NCBI GenBank assembly: GCA_943370355.1
Contig: CALRQP020000020.1
Span: 6,129-70,128 of the forward strand
Direction: 5' to 3'
From: JADCGM01 sp943370355
GTDB taxonomy: Bacteria > Pseudomonadota > Alphaproteobacteria > Sphingomonadales > Sphingomonadaceae
Length of the DNA stretch: 64,000 nt
The notes below the pieces were generated by a model, which worked only from the letters and a program-made list of their open reading frames with translations, was not told the origin of the DNA and did not search any database. A program made the position numbers and the translations under genes. This document shows positions 15,175 to 23,895 of the stretch, piece after piece (the first letter of the stretch is position 1; every line of letters starts with the position of its first letter).

Positions 15175-16731
15175 TTGGAACCTGTAAAAGCCTTTGTCCG
15201 CCAAATGGGTTGGGCGCGGATCGCCGCCATGGCGGGAGTCGCAGCACTGCTCGTCGCCGGCTTCGCCGCACTGGCGATGCGCGAGACGACCGGGCCGATG
15301 GGCTATCTGTTCACCGAGCTCGACCCGGCCAGTGCGCAATCGATCGCCGAAAAGCTCGCCGGTCAGGGTGTCCCCTACCAGCTGTCGCCGGACGGCACCG
15401 CAGTGCTCGCGCCGGCCGACCAGCTCGCCTCGCTCCGTATGACGCTCGCGGCCGACCGCGTCGCGGGGAAGATCGGTTATGAAGTGCTTGATGCGGAAGC
15501 GCCCTTCGGGCTCTCGGCATCGCGCGAGAAGATCGATCAGACCCGCGCCATCGAAGGCGAACTGTCGAAATCCATCGAGAGCCTTGAGCGCGTGAGCAAG
15601 GCGCGTGTGCATGTCGTAATGCCCGACCGCCCCTTGTTCGCAACCGAAGCGCGTCCGGCAACCGCATCGGTGCAGCTGCGCACGCAGGGCCGGCTTGGCG
15701 CAACGCAGGTCGAGGCGATCCGTTACCTCGTGTCGTCGGCGGTCCCCGACCTCGCGCCCGAGCGTATTTCGGTCATCGACCAGACCGGCGCGCTGCTCGC
15801 CCGCGCCGGTGACCCCGCCGATGGCGGCGCCGGCGCCTCGGACGAGCGCCGTACGGCGCTGCAGAACCAGCTGCGCGAAAATGTCGAAACGCTGCTCGAG
15901 CGTGCCGTCGGTACCGGGCTTGTACGTGCCGAGGTCGCCGTCGATCTCGATCCCGACCAGATTCGTGAGGAACAACAGATTTTCGATCCCGAAGGCCAGG
16001 TGATCGCCAAGACGACCTCGGTCGAGAACACCGACAATTCGGACGAAACCAATGGCGTGCTTGGGGGCGCTGCGTCGGTGTCGTCGCAGCTGCCTGAGAA
16101 CAAGCAGCCGGGTGTCGGCGGCGATGCGCGCAAGAGCCAGGCCAACCAGCGCTCCGAGGAAACCAGCTATGACAACAGCAAGACCGACCGCACACGCATC
16201 CGGCCTGCCGGTGCCATTCGCAAGCTGAGCGTCTCGGTGATGGTCGATGGCATCCGTGACGGCGAAACCTGGAAGCCGCGGACGCCTGCGGAAATCCAGC
16301 GCCTGCAGCGGCTCGTCGAGACGGCGGTCGGCTTCGATGCCGCGCGCGGCGACCGGATCACCGTCGACAGCATGAAATTCGCAACGCCGACCGACCTTGA
16401 CGCGTCGGCAGGCTGGTCGGTCCCCACCGGCGAGCTGTTCAGCCTCGCCCGCGTGCTGATGATGGGCGGCCTGCTGCTCGCCGGCATCTGGATGATCACC
16501 CGCCTGCTGCGCGACCGCCTGCCCTCGCCCGCGGCATCCAGCTCCGAACCGATCCAGCTGACCGGCAGCCCCGTGCCGACCCCGCAATCGGTCGCCGCGC
16601 TTGAACAGGCCGTCGATGCCGAACGCGAGTCCGGCAACCTGCGCGCCACGATCGTGCGCAAGGCCGGTGAGCTTGCCTCCGACAATGCCGCCGAAGCGGC
16701 GACGCTGGTTCGCCAGTGGATGACCGCGTGA
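15175..16731 (+). CDS. fliF: Flagellar MS-ring protein FliF
   Basis: FliF builds the membrane MS-ring on which rotor and export gate assemble. The 518-residue protein has an N-terminal membrane helix (about 18-38) and then the YLFTELDPASAQSIAEKLAGQGVPYQL ring-building motif. The periplasmic middle includes VHVVMPDRPLF, and a second membrane helix lies at about residues 420-445. The start is TTG at 15175, supported by AGGAAAG seven bases upstream; the next ATG is ten codons in. The C-terminal tail carries the FliG-binding region. Confidence 0.95.
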   Translation: MEPVKAFVRQMGWARIAAMAGVAALLVAGFAALAMRETTGPMGYLFTELDPASAQSIAEKLAGQGVPYQLSPDGTAVLAPADQLASLRMTLAADRVAGKIGYEVLDAEAPFGLSASREKIDQTRAIEGELSKSIESLERVSKARVHVVMPDRPLFATEARPATASVQLRTQGRLGATQVEAIRYLVSSAVPDLAPERISVIDQTGALLARAGDPADGGAGASDERRTALQNQLRENVETLLERAVGTGLVRAEVAVDLDPDQIREEQQIFDPEGQVIAKTTSVENTDNSDETNGVLGGAASVSSQLPENKQPGVGGDARKSQANQRSEETSYDNSKTDRTRIRPAGAIRKLSVSVMVDGIRDGETWKPRTPAEIQRLQRLVETAVGFDAARGDRITVDSMKFATPTDLDASAGWSVPTGELFSLARVLMMGGLLLAGIWMITRLLRDRLPSPAASSSEPIQLTGSPVPTPQSVAALEQAVDAERESGNLRATIVRKAGELASDNAAEAATLVRQWMTA

Positions 16732-16745
16732 AGGATTTGAATGCC

Positions 16746-17069
16746 ATGACCGACTTCCCCGCGCTCGAGCAGATGGACGGCATCGAACCCCTGCCGGTCG
16801 ATTTCGCACCCGTTGAAGCCCCCATGCTCGGCATCGGCCCGCTGCTCGACGTCCCCGTCCATGTCCGGGCCGTGCTCGGCCGCGCGGTCATGGACGTCGG
16901 CACGCTCAAGCAATTGCAGCGCGGTGCCGTCGTCGAACTCGACCGGCGCATCGGCGAACTTGTCGATGTCTATGTCAACGACCGGCTCGTGGCGCGGGGC
17001 GAACTCGTCCTCGTCGATGACCAGCTCGGCGTCTCGATGACCGAGATCGTCAAGTCGACGCGCGCCTGA
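16746..17069 (+). CDS. fliN: Flagellar motor switch protein FliN (second copy)
   Basis: The 107-residue protein ends in a typical FliN SpoA domain: LLDVPVHVRAVLGRAVMDVG, LQRGAVVELDRRIGELVDVYVN, and GELVLVDDQLGVSMTEIV. It matches classical FliN better than the 79-residue copy at 4769-5008, including the D-V-P-V start of the domain. It follows fliF and precedes flbD and flhA. A GTG at 16728 overlapping the fliF stop is a possible earlier start. Confidence 0.92.
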   Translation: MTDFPALEQMDGIEPLPVDFAPVEAPMLGIGPLLDVPVHVRAVLGRAVMDVGTLKQLQRGAVVELDRRIGELVDVYVNDRLVARGELVLVDDQLGVSMTEIVKSTRA

Positions 17070-17094
17070 CCGGCCCCTTGAAGGAATGACCCGC

Positions 17095-18450
17095 ATGTCC
17101 GTTCGCCTGCTCATCGTCGGCCGCCTCGGCACCGAACTCGCCGAGGCCTCGCGTCTTGCGGCCCAGGCCGGTGCGCGCATCAATCATGCGCCCGATGGGG
17201 AAACCGCGCTCGGCATGCTGCGCCGCGCGGGTGCCGACCTCGTCATGATCGACGTGCGGCTGCCGATCGCGGACTTCATCCGCCAGCTCCGGTCGGAGCG
17301 CATCGCTGCCGAAGTTGTCGCCTGCGGTGTCGAGAATGACCGCGACGCAGCGGTCGCCGCGATCCGCGCCGGGGCGCGCGAATATGTGCCGCTGCCGCCC
17401 AACGCCGAAATGATCGCGGCGGTCATCGCGGCCTTCGCCGAGGAAGAGGCCGAACTCGTCGCAGCCGACCCGGCAATGCTGCGCGCGCTCGAACTGGCGC
17501 GCGCCGTCGCCAAGTCGGAAGCGTCGATCCTGATTACCGGCGAGAGCGGCACCGGCAAGGAAGTGATTGCCCGCGAGATCCACCTGCGCTCGCCGCGCGC
17601 TGCCAAACCGATGGTCGCCGTCAACTGCGCGGCGATCCCCGAAGCGCTGCTCGAATCCGAACTCTTCGGTCATGAGAAGGGCGCGTTCACCGGAGCTGTT
17701 GCCCGCCGCGTCGGCCGCTTCGAGGAAGCCAGCGGCGGCACACTGCTGCTCGACGAAATCAGCGAAATGGACGTGCGCCTGCAGGCCAAACTGCTGCGTG
17801 CACTGCAGGAGCGCCGCATCGACCGGGTTGGCGGCACCGCCTCGGTCCCCGTCGATATTCGCGTCCTGGCGACCTCGAACCGCGACCTGGCCGAGGCCGT
17901 GCGCGCGGGCACATTCCGCGAGGACCTTCTGTACCGGCTGAACGTCGTCAACGTGAAGATGCCCGCGCTTCGCGATCGGCCCGGCGACATTCGCCCGCTG
18001 GCGATGCACTTCGCGAAGAAATTCGCCGACCTGAACCATCTGCCGTTCCGCACGCTCGATGATAGCGCGCTGACCGCGCTTCGCGCCCATCCCTGGCCAG
18101 GCAATGTCCGCGAGCTGGAGAATTCGATGCACCGCGCGGTGCTGCTCGCGGCCGGGAACTCGATCGCCGCAAGCGACATCATGCTGGCCGACGGCACGCC
18201 GCTGTCGGGCCGCACGGCAAGCAACGAAGCCGGGGCCAACGTCGCCCAGCTCGTCGGCCGCACGGTTGCCGATGTCGAACGCGACCTGATCATCGACACG
18301 CTCAAGCATTGCGCGGGCAATCGCACCCATGCCGCGCGTCTGCTCGGCATCTCGATCCGCACCATGCGCAACAAGCTCAACGAATATTGCGCCTCGGGCG
18401 TCAACGTGCCCGCCCCGGGCGGCAATGACATGCTCGCGATGGCGATGTGA
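17095..18450 (+). CDS. flbD: Sigma-54-dependent flagellar regulator FlbD
   Basis: FlbD switches late flagellar promoters on, and in Caulobacter turns the fliF operon off, through ftr elements. The 451-residue protein has a receiver-like domain (1-110), an AAA+ domain with GESGTGKE (149-156), GAFTGA (196-201) and LLLDEISE (217-224), and a Fis-type helix-turn-helix near the end (ARLLGISIRTMRNKL). The receiver keeps Asp53 but lacks the N-terminal acidic pair and the active-site lysine (YVPLPP), so it is probably not controlled by phosphorylation. FliX at 8001-8402 is the likely partner. AAGGA nine bases upstream favours the ATG at 17095 over 17086. Confidence 0.93.
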   Translation: MSVRLLIVGRLGTELAEASRLAAQAGARINHAPDGETALGMLRRAGADLVMIDVRLPIADFIRQLRSERIAAEVVACGVENDRDAAVAAIRAGAREYVPLPPNAEMIAAVIAAFAEEEAELVAADPAMLRALELARAVAKSEASILITGESGTGKEVIAREIHLRSPRAAKPMVAVNCAAIPEALLESELFGHEKGAFTGAVARRVGRFEEASGGTLLLDEISEMDVRLQAKLLRALQERRIDRVGGTASVPVDIRVLATSNRDLAEAVRAGTFREDLLYRLNVVNVKMPALRDRPGDIRPLAMHFAKKFADLNHLPFRTLDDSALTALRAHPWPGNVRELENSMHRAVLLAAGNSIAASDIMLADGTPLSGRTASNEAGANVAQLVGRTVADVERDLIIDTLKHCAGNRTHAARLLGISIRTMRNKLNEYCASGVNVPAPGGNDMLAMAM

Positions 18451-20537
18451 CGATGGGGACTGCTGCCCTCCCCGCCCCCGCCGGCAAAGTCACCTTCGGG
18501 CGCGCGTCGCTGCGCGATCTCGGCCTCGCCGGATCGGTGGTCGCGATCATCGTCATGCTGATCGTGCCGTTACCCGGCTGGCTGCTCGATTTCGGGCTCG
18601 CGCTGTCGATCACCTTCTCGGTGATGATCCTGATGACGGCGCTGTTCATCGAAAAGCCGCTGCAGCTGTCGGCCTTCCCGACGATCCTGCTCATCGCGAC
18701 GATGCTGCGGCTCGGCCTCAACCTTGCTTCGACACGGTTAATCCTCGGCCACGGTCATGAAGGCACGCATGCGGCCGGCGGCATCATCGCGGCCTTCGGC
18801 GAGTTCCTGATGGGCGGCGACACCGTGATCGGCCTGACGATCTTCGCGATTCTCGTCATCATCAACTTCATCGTCATCACCAAGGGCGCGGGCCGCATCG
18901 CCGAAGTCGCCGCGCGGTTCAGCCTTGATGCGATGCCCGGCAAGCAGATGGCGATCGACGCCGACCTGGGTTCGGGCCTGATCAACGAGGCGCAGGCGCG
19001 CGAGCGCCGCACCGAGCTCGAAGCCGAGAGCGGCTTTTTCGGCGCAATGGACGGCGCCTCGAAGTTCGTACGCGGCGACGCCGTGGCAAGCTTGCTGATC
19101 ACCGGCATCAACATCGTCGTCGGACTGATCGTCGGCGTCGCGGTGCACGGCGTTGATGTCGGCACGGCCTTCCACAGCTACACGATCCTGACCGTCGGCG
19201 ACGGCCTCGTCAGCCAGATCCCGGCGCTCGTCGTCTCGGTTGCTGCCGGTATGCTGGTGACCAAGGGCGGCGTCGCAGGGCGCGCCGAAGCGGCGATCGC
19301 GCAGCAGCTGTCGCGCGAGCCGAAGGCCATCGCGATGTCGGGCGGCCTGCTGCTGACGCTGGGGCTGCTGCCCGGCCTGCCGATGCTGCCGTTTGCGACG
19401 CTGGGTGTCGCCTGCATGGCGCTTGCCTATCGTCTCGCGAAGAGCCGCGACGGGGCTGCCAGCGCTGCCGCCCATGCCGAACAGCAGTCCGTCACGGTCG
19501 AGGAAGAGCCATTGTCGGCCGCGATGGCTGTCGATCCGATGCGTATCGAAATCGGCTATGCGCTGCTGCCGCTGGTCAGCGATGCCAAGGCCGAACACAG
19601 GCTTGAAGACCAGGTTCGCGCGCTGCGCAAGCAGCTCGCGCTCGATCTGGGCTTCGTGCTGCCGTCGACCCGCATCCTCGACAATCTCGCGCTGCAGCCC
19701 GAGGAATATATCATCTACCTGAAGGAGACGGAGGTCGGTCGCGGCGAACTTCGAGCCGACCGGCTCATGGTCCTGCAGTCGGGCGATGACCAGACCGACC
19801 TGCCCGGCGAAGAGACGCGCGAACCGGCCTTCGGCCTCCCCGCGCTTTGGATCGACCCGTCGCTGCGCGAGGAGGCCGGATTCCGCGGCCTCACCGTCGT
19901 CGATGCCTCGACGGTCATCGCCACGCATCTCGTCGAGGTCGTCAAAGACAATATCGCCGACCTGCTGTCCTATGCCGACACGCAGACGCTGCTCGCCGAT
20001 CAGTCGAAAGAAATGCAGAAGCTCATCGCCGACCTCGTGCCGCAGCGCATCGCCGTGTCCGGTATCCAGCGGGTTCTGCAGCGGCTGCTCACCGAAGGAG
20101 TCTCGATCCGCGACCTGCCGACCATTCTCGAAGGCATCGCCGAAGGGTTGGGTCACACCCAGAACCCGATTCACCTCGTCGAGCATGTGCGCAGCCGCCT
20201 TGCCCGGCAGATTTCAATGTCCTGCGCCCGTGACGGGATGATCCCGATCGTGACGCTGTCTCCCGAATGGGAGGACCGCTTCGCCGACAGCATCGTCGGC
20301 AATGGCGACGACCGGCAGCTCGTCATGGCCCCGACCGTCTTGCAGGCCTTCGTCGGCGCGGTCCGCGAAACCTTCGACCGGCTCGCTGCGCAAGGCGAAA
20401 CCCCCTGCCTGCTGACCAGCCCCTCCAGCCGCGTCTACGTCCGCCTGATCATGGAGCGCATCCGCCCGACGACGACCGTGCTGTCGCAAAGCGAAATCCA
20501 TCCACGCGCCAAGGTGCGCGCGATGGGAATTGTGTGA
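18447..20537 (+). CDS. flhA: Flagellar type III export gate protein FlhA
   Basis: FlhA forms the large ring of the export gate and binds substrates and chaperones. The 696-residue protein has about eight N-terminal membrane helices. The FHIPEP-region cytoplasmic loop includes KGAGRIAEVAARFSLDAMPGKQMAID (key run DAMPGKQMAID), followed by a soluble C-terminal domain with VLQRLLTEGVSIRDLPTILE. It overlaps the flbD stop by four bases. It is the last flagellar gene in this part of the window. Confidence 0.97.
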   Translation: MTMGTAALPAPAGKVTFGRASLRDLGLAGSVVAIIVMLIVPLPGWLLDFGLALSITFSVMILMTALFIEKPLQLSAFPTILLIATMLRLGLNLASTRLILGHGHEGTHAAGGIIAAFGEFLMGGDTVIGLTIFAILVIINFIVITKGAGRIAEVAARFSLDAMPGKQMAIDADLGSGLINEAQARERRTELEAESGFFGAMDGASKFVRGDAVASLLITGINIVVGLIVGVAVHGVDVGTAFHSYTILTVGDGLVSQIPALVVSVAAGMLVTKGGVAGRAEAAIAQQLSREPKAIAMSGGLLLTLGLLPGLPMLPFATLGVACMALAYRLAKSRDGAASAAAHAEQQSVTVEEEPLSAAMAVDPMRIEIGYALLPLVSDAKAEHRLEDQVRALRKQLALDLGFVLPSTRILDNLALQPEEYIIYLKETEVGRGELRADRLMVLQSGDDQTDLPGEETREPAFGLPALWIDPSLREEAGFRGLTVVDASTVIATHLVEVVKDNIADLLSYADTQTLLADQSKEMQKLIADLVPQRIAVSGIQRVLQRLLTEGVSIRDLPTILEGIAEGLGHTQNPIHLVEHVRSRLARQISMSCARDGMIPIVTLSPEWEDRFADSIVGNGDDRQLVMAPTVLQAFVGAVRETFDRLAAQGETPCLLTSPSSRVYVRLIMERIRPTTTVLSQSEIHPRAKVRAMGIV

Positions 20538-20676
20538 CCAAACCCCGGCCAAAAGGACGGGTTGCAAAAGATATGACAACGTTGGACAGTCGCACTTGTT
20601 CCCGAGTTTGTGTAAGTGGGAACCAATCGCGCGGAAGCTGCCGGTGAACAGGCCGCACGCGTGGGGGAGATGTGTT

Positions 20677-22164
20677 GTGGCTTTCGCCTTGAACACGAGC
20701 CGTCGCGCGCTGCTGGCGCTTGGACTGGCCCTTCTCCTCACCATTTTGGCGGGCGGCTTTTGGTATGCCAAACACAGGCGGGTAGAGCAGAGCCACAACC
20801 TGACCTCCGGTGCCGGTTCCGACTCCCTGGAAGTCTTCTCGCTCGACGTCGCGTTCCCGACGACGGTCGAGGATATTTGGCCCGGCATCGCCACCTGCCT
20901 TACGCCCAACCAGCTTGAAGATCGCGGCCTGCTCTCCGCGCTCGACGATCAAAGCGTGTTGTCGCCGCATATTTCCGCACGCATCCGTGGCTTCGATTTC
21001 GACCGGCAACCGCAAGTTTTGGTGGACGCCTTCGCACGGCTCACGCGGGACATGCCCGGAAACGCCGACCACCGCAAACCAAGCTGCGGGTCGGTTGCCT
21101 GTGCCGCCGACGAGGTGTTCGGCTCCGGCATCGGTGTGCGGCTGCTGTATCTGATCGTCCGCTACCAGTTCAACGCCTCCTATTTTGCATCTCCCGGCAC
21201 GACGCCGTGGACCGCCTCGGAACTCGACGTCGTCATTGCCGCCTTGCATGACTTTCCGCCAGCGCTGCTCCCGTTCCAGCCGGGCCTCTATCGACCCCTG
21301 CTTCGGGACGGTCGCGTCGAACGCTTCGCCGGTTTGCTCAGCGTACCGCAGACGTCGCTCGTGGCGATCAGCGCCCCCGACCGCAAAGTGGGCATCCGGG
21401 TCGGCGGTCTCTGGGAAGAACGCTATCGCCCGTTCCGTCGCGTGGCGATTTTTCACGAACTCGCCCATGATTTCATGCGGTCGCAGCAGGATCTGTTTGA
21501 TGCCAGGAGCACTTGGCAGAATGCCATTTGGGCCGACGCCCGGCTGGGCACGAACGAGACCGTGAAGCACCGCAGTGTGTCGCAATATGCGACGACCAAC
21601 CTTGACGAGGATTTCGCCGAAAGCGCCACCGCCTATCGCTACCTGCCGGTCCTGTTAAAGGCCCGCGCGCCGCACCGCTACCGGCTGCTGCAATTCTGGA
21701 TGTTCGACGGGCTGGATTATATGGACGCCGCGACATGCGCCGATGCGCGCTCGCTCTCCAGCCGGGCGTCGATCGTCACGATGGACGAAATGATGGCGGT
21801 GCATGGGACGCAGCCGCAATTCGCAGCGATGATGGTTGAATGCCGCTCCGCCGCCGTCGGCCCGCCCAGCCCTGCGCGCAGCTCTGAAATGCGGCAATGT
21901 ATGATCGCCAAGCTGTTTCCCGGCAAATTCGGCGGTGCGATCGTTCGCACCGCACCGCTGTCAGGCCTCTCGCCGATCGCCGGTGCGATCGTGGCCTCAC
22001 GGACGCGCAACGCCCAGTTCGACATCGAAGAAGCGACATCGCTCGGCCCGGACAAATCGCTGGAACTGACCAACCAGATGCGGCGGCGCGGCTGCGGTGG
22101 CAGCTGCCACATGCCGCCGATGCAGCCAGAGCCCCCAGGCGCGATGCAAACCGCAGCGCACTGA
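20677..22164 (+). CDS. Membrane-anchored zincin-like protein with HELAH motif
   Basis: The GTG at 20677, with GGAG seven bases upstream, gives 495 residues. An N-terminal signal anchor (about residues 8-30) would place the rest in the periplasm. His260-Glu261-Leu-Ala-His264 is a HExxH zinc site, and Asp-Glu-Asp-Phe-Ala-Glu at 310-315 could supply the third ligand, as in EDFAE-type gluzincins. The C-terminus has C473-GGS-C477-H478, a CxxxCH arrangement like an atypical haem-c site, only 17 residues from the end. No known family was recognised. It follows flhA by 139 bases on the same strand but is unlikely to be flagellar. Confidence 0.7.
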   Translation: MAFALNTSRRALLALGLALLLTILAGGFWYAKHRRVEQSHNLTSGAGSDSLEVFSLDVAFPTTVEDIWPGIATCLTPNQLEDRGLLSALDDQSVLSPHISARIRGFDFDRQPQVLVDAFARLTRDMPGNADHRKPSCGSVACAADEVFGSGIGVRLLYLIVRYQFNASYFASPGTTPWTASELDVVIAALHDFPPALLPFQPGLYRPLLRDGRVERFAGLLSVPQTSLVAISAPDRKVGIRVGGLWEERYRPFRRVAIFHELAHDFMRSQQDLFDARSTWQNAIWADARLGTNETVKHRSVSQYATTNLDEDFAESATAYRYLPVLLKARAPHRYRLLQFWMFDGLDYMDAATCADARSLSSRASIVTMDEMMAVHGTQPQFAAMMVECRSAAVGPPSPARSSEMRQCMIAKLFPGKFGGAIVRTAPLSGLSPIAGAIVASRTRNAQFDIEEATSLGPDKSLELTNQMRRRGCGGSCHMPPMQPEPPGAMQTAAH

Positions 22165-22184
22165 TCGGTCGATGCGCCTTCGCG

Positions 22185-23813
22185 TCAGGCGTCGGACGGG
22201 TCGTTGACGTAGGACCAGACGGTCGAGATCACGACGGACCCTTCTCCGACCGACGACGCGACGCGTTTCACCGACCCCGCGCGCACGTCGCCCACTGCAA
22301 AAATCCCCGGGCAGGACGTGGCATAAGGCGAAGTCGCGCCGGCGTCGCGGCCCGTCACCACGAAACCCTTTGAGTCCAGGGTGACGAGGTCGGTCAGCCA
22401 GTCAGTGTTGGGCGCTGCGCCGACCATCACGAACAGCGCGCGCGTTTTGATATCTCGCGTCTCCCCGGTCGCGATCGAGCGGATCGTCACCCCTTCCAGG
22501 TGCTCGCTGCCATGCAGCGCCGATACCTCGGACTCATATTCGATCGAGATGGCAGGGTCCGCTTCGAGGCGGCTCGACAGATAGCTGGACATCGAGGTGG
22601 CCAGCGACGGTCCGCGCACCAGCAGGCGAACGCATTTCGCCGACCGGCTCAGATACATCGCTGCCTGACCCGCCGAATTGCCGCCGCCGATGATGATCGC
22701 CTCGGTACCCCGGCAATAGCGCGACTCGACTTCGGTCGCGGCATAATAGACCCCTGCGCCTTCGAAGCGCGCGAGCCCGGCGATCGGCAGGCGGCGGTAC
22801 TGCACCCCTGTCGCGACGACCACGGCATTGGCCCGCACCCGCTCGCCGATGTCGAAGGTCGCGCAGAAGCTGCCGTCCTCGAGTTTTTCCAGCGCGGTGA
22901 CGCGGCGCGGCATGGCAAAGCGCGTGCCGAACTTCATCGCCTGGACTTCGCCGCGCCACACCAGGTCGGCCCCGGAGATCCCGGTCGGGAAGCCCATGTA
23001 ATTTTCGATGCGGCTTGAGGTGCCCGCCTGGCCGCCGACTGCAACGTCCTCGACGACGAGCGCGCAGAGGCCCTCCGCACCGGCATAGACACCGGCTGCG
23101 ACCCCCGCCGGACCGCCGCCGACGATTAAGACGTCGAACCGTTCATTGTCGACGAGATCGCGATTGAGGCCGAGGAGGCGCGCGACCTTGTCAGGCGTCG
23201 GGTCGGTGACGACATTGTCGCGGCCGAAAATGACCGCTGGTTCGGCCGCCGAGATCGAGCAGCTGGCTGCTGTCTCGTCGGCCTCGGCGCTGCCGAGCGG
23301 CAGCGAGGTGAACGGGATCCGGTTGCGGCTTGCGAACTCAGCAATGCGCCGCACTTCACGGCTTTCCTCTTCGCCGATCAGCCGCAGGCTGCTGTCGCGG
23401 TCGTCAAGCTGGCGGCGGCGGCGGGCCGAGAACACCGTGATGATGATGTCGGACATCTCGGGGATCTGCGCCATCAGCGTCAGCATCGCCTCGCGCGGCA
23501 CTTCGATAACATGCGTGTCGCGCGCCGCGCGCATCTGCAGCGACCAGGCACCGCCGTCGAGAAAAGAGATTTCGCCCATGAACTGGGTCGGTCCCAGCGT
23601 CGACGGCAAATGCCGCTCGTCGGTGAATGGATTGACGACTTCGATCTCGCCGTCCTCGACATAGGTGAAGCGGTCCATCGGATCGCCCGTGCGCGCAAGG
23701 GTCTCGCCCTTCGCATAGAACACCGCCTTCCCTGCCTCCCGCAGCGCTTCGACATGCGACGCGTGCAGCGGCGTACGCTGCATTTCGCGAAGATCACCAC
23801 CGATGGTTTCCAT
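22185..23813 (-). CDS. Cyclic-nucleotide-domain fused to thioredoxin-reductase-like flavoenzyme
   Basis: The 542-residue protein has three parts. Residues 10-135 look like a CRP-type cyclic nucleotide-binding domain, but the usual phosphate-binding arginine after the GE pair is missing (GEISFLDGGAWSLQ). Residues 140-220 resemble a degenerate glutaredoxin fold. Residues 226-540 are a thioredoxin-reductase-like module with FAD site VGGGPAG (231-237) and NAD(P)H site IGGGNSAG (375-382). The redox-active CxxC of true thioredoxin reductases is absent; only Cys367 remains. Electrons must therefore go to another acceptor. It is convergent with the zincin-like gene. Confidence 0.85.
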   Translation of the reverse strand: METIGGDLREMQRTPLHASHVEALREAGKAVFYAKGETLARTGDPMDRFTYVEDGEIEVVNPFTDERHLPSTLGPTQFMGEISFLDGGAWSLQMRAARDTHVIEVPREAMLTLMAQIPEMSDIIITVFSARRRRQLDDRDSSLRLIGEEESREVRRIAEFASRNRIPFTSLPLGSAEADETAASCSISAAEPAVIFGRDNVVTDPTPDKVARLLGLNRDLVDNERFDVLIVGGGPAGVAAGVYAGAEGLCALVVEDVAVGGQAGTSSRIENYMGFPTGISGADLVWRGEVQAMKFGTRFAMPRRVTALEKLEDGSFCATFDIGERVRANAVVVATGVQYRRLPIAGLARFEGAGVYYAATEVESRYCRGTEAIIIGGGNSAGQAAMYLSRSAKCVRLLVRGPSLATSMSSYLSSRLEADPAISIEYESEVSALHGSEHLEGVTIRSIATGETRDIKTRALFVMVGAAPNTDWLTDLVTLDSKGFVVTGRDAGATSPYATSCPGIFAVGDVRAGSVKRVASSVGEGSVVISTVWSYVNDPSDA

Positions 23814-23895
23814 GCCTGCCGATCCTCAGTGCGGAATGTTTCCCCAAAGTGACTCGCGCGGTCTCAAAGCGCGATTCGGGGTGTTCAGGGTAGCA

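Noticed and set aside
18738..20186. 482-codon frame antisense to flhA
   Set aside because: The flhA reading frame shows all family motifs; the antisense frame shows none.
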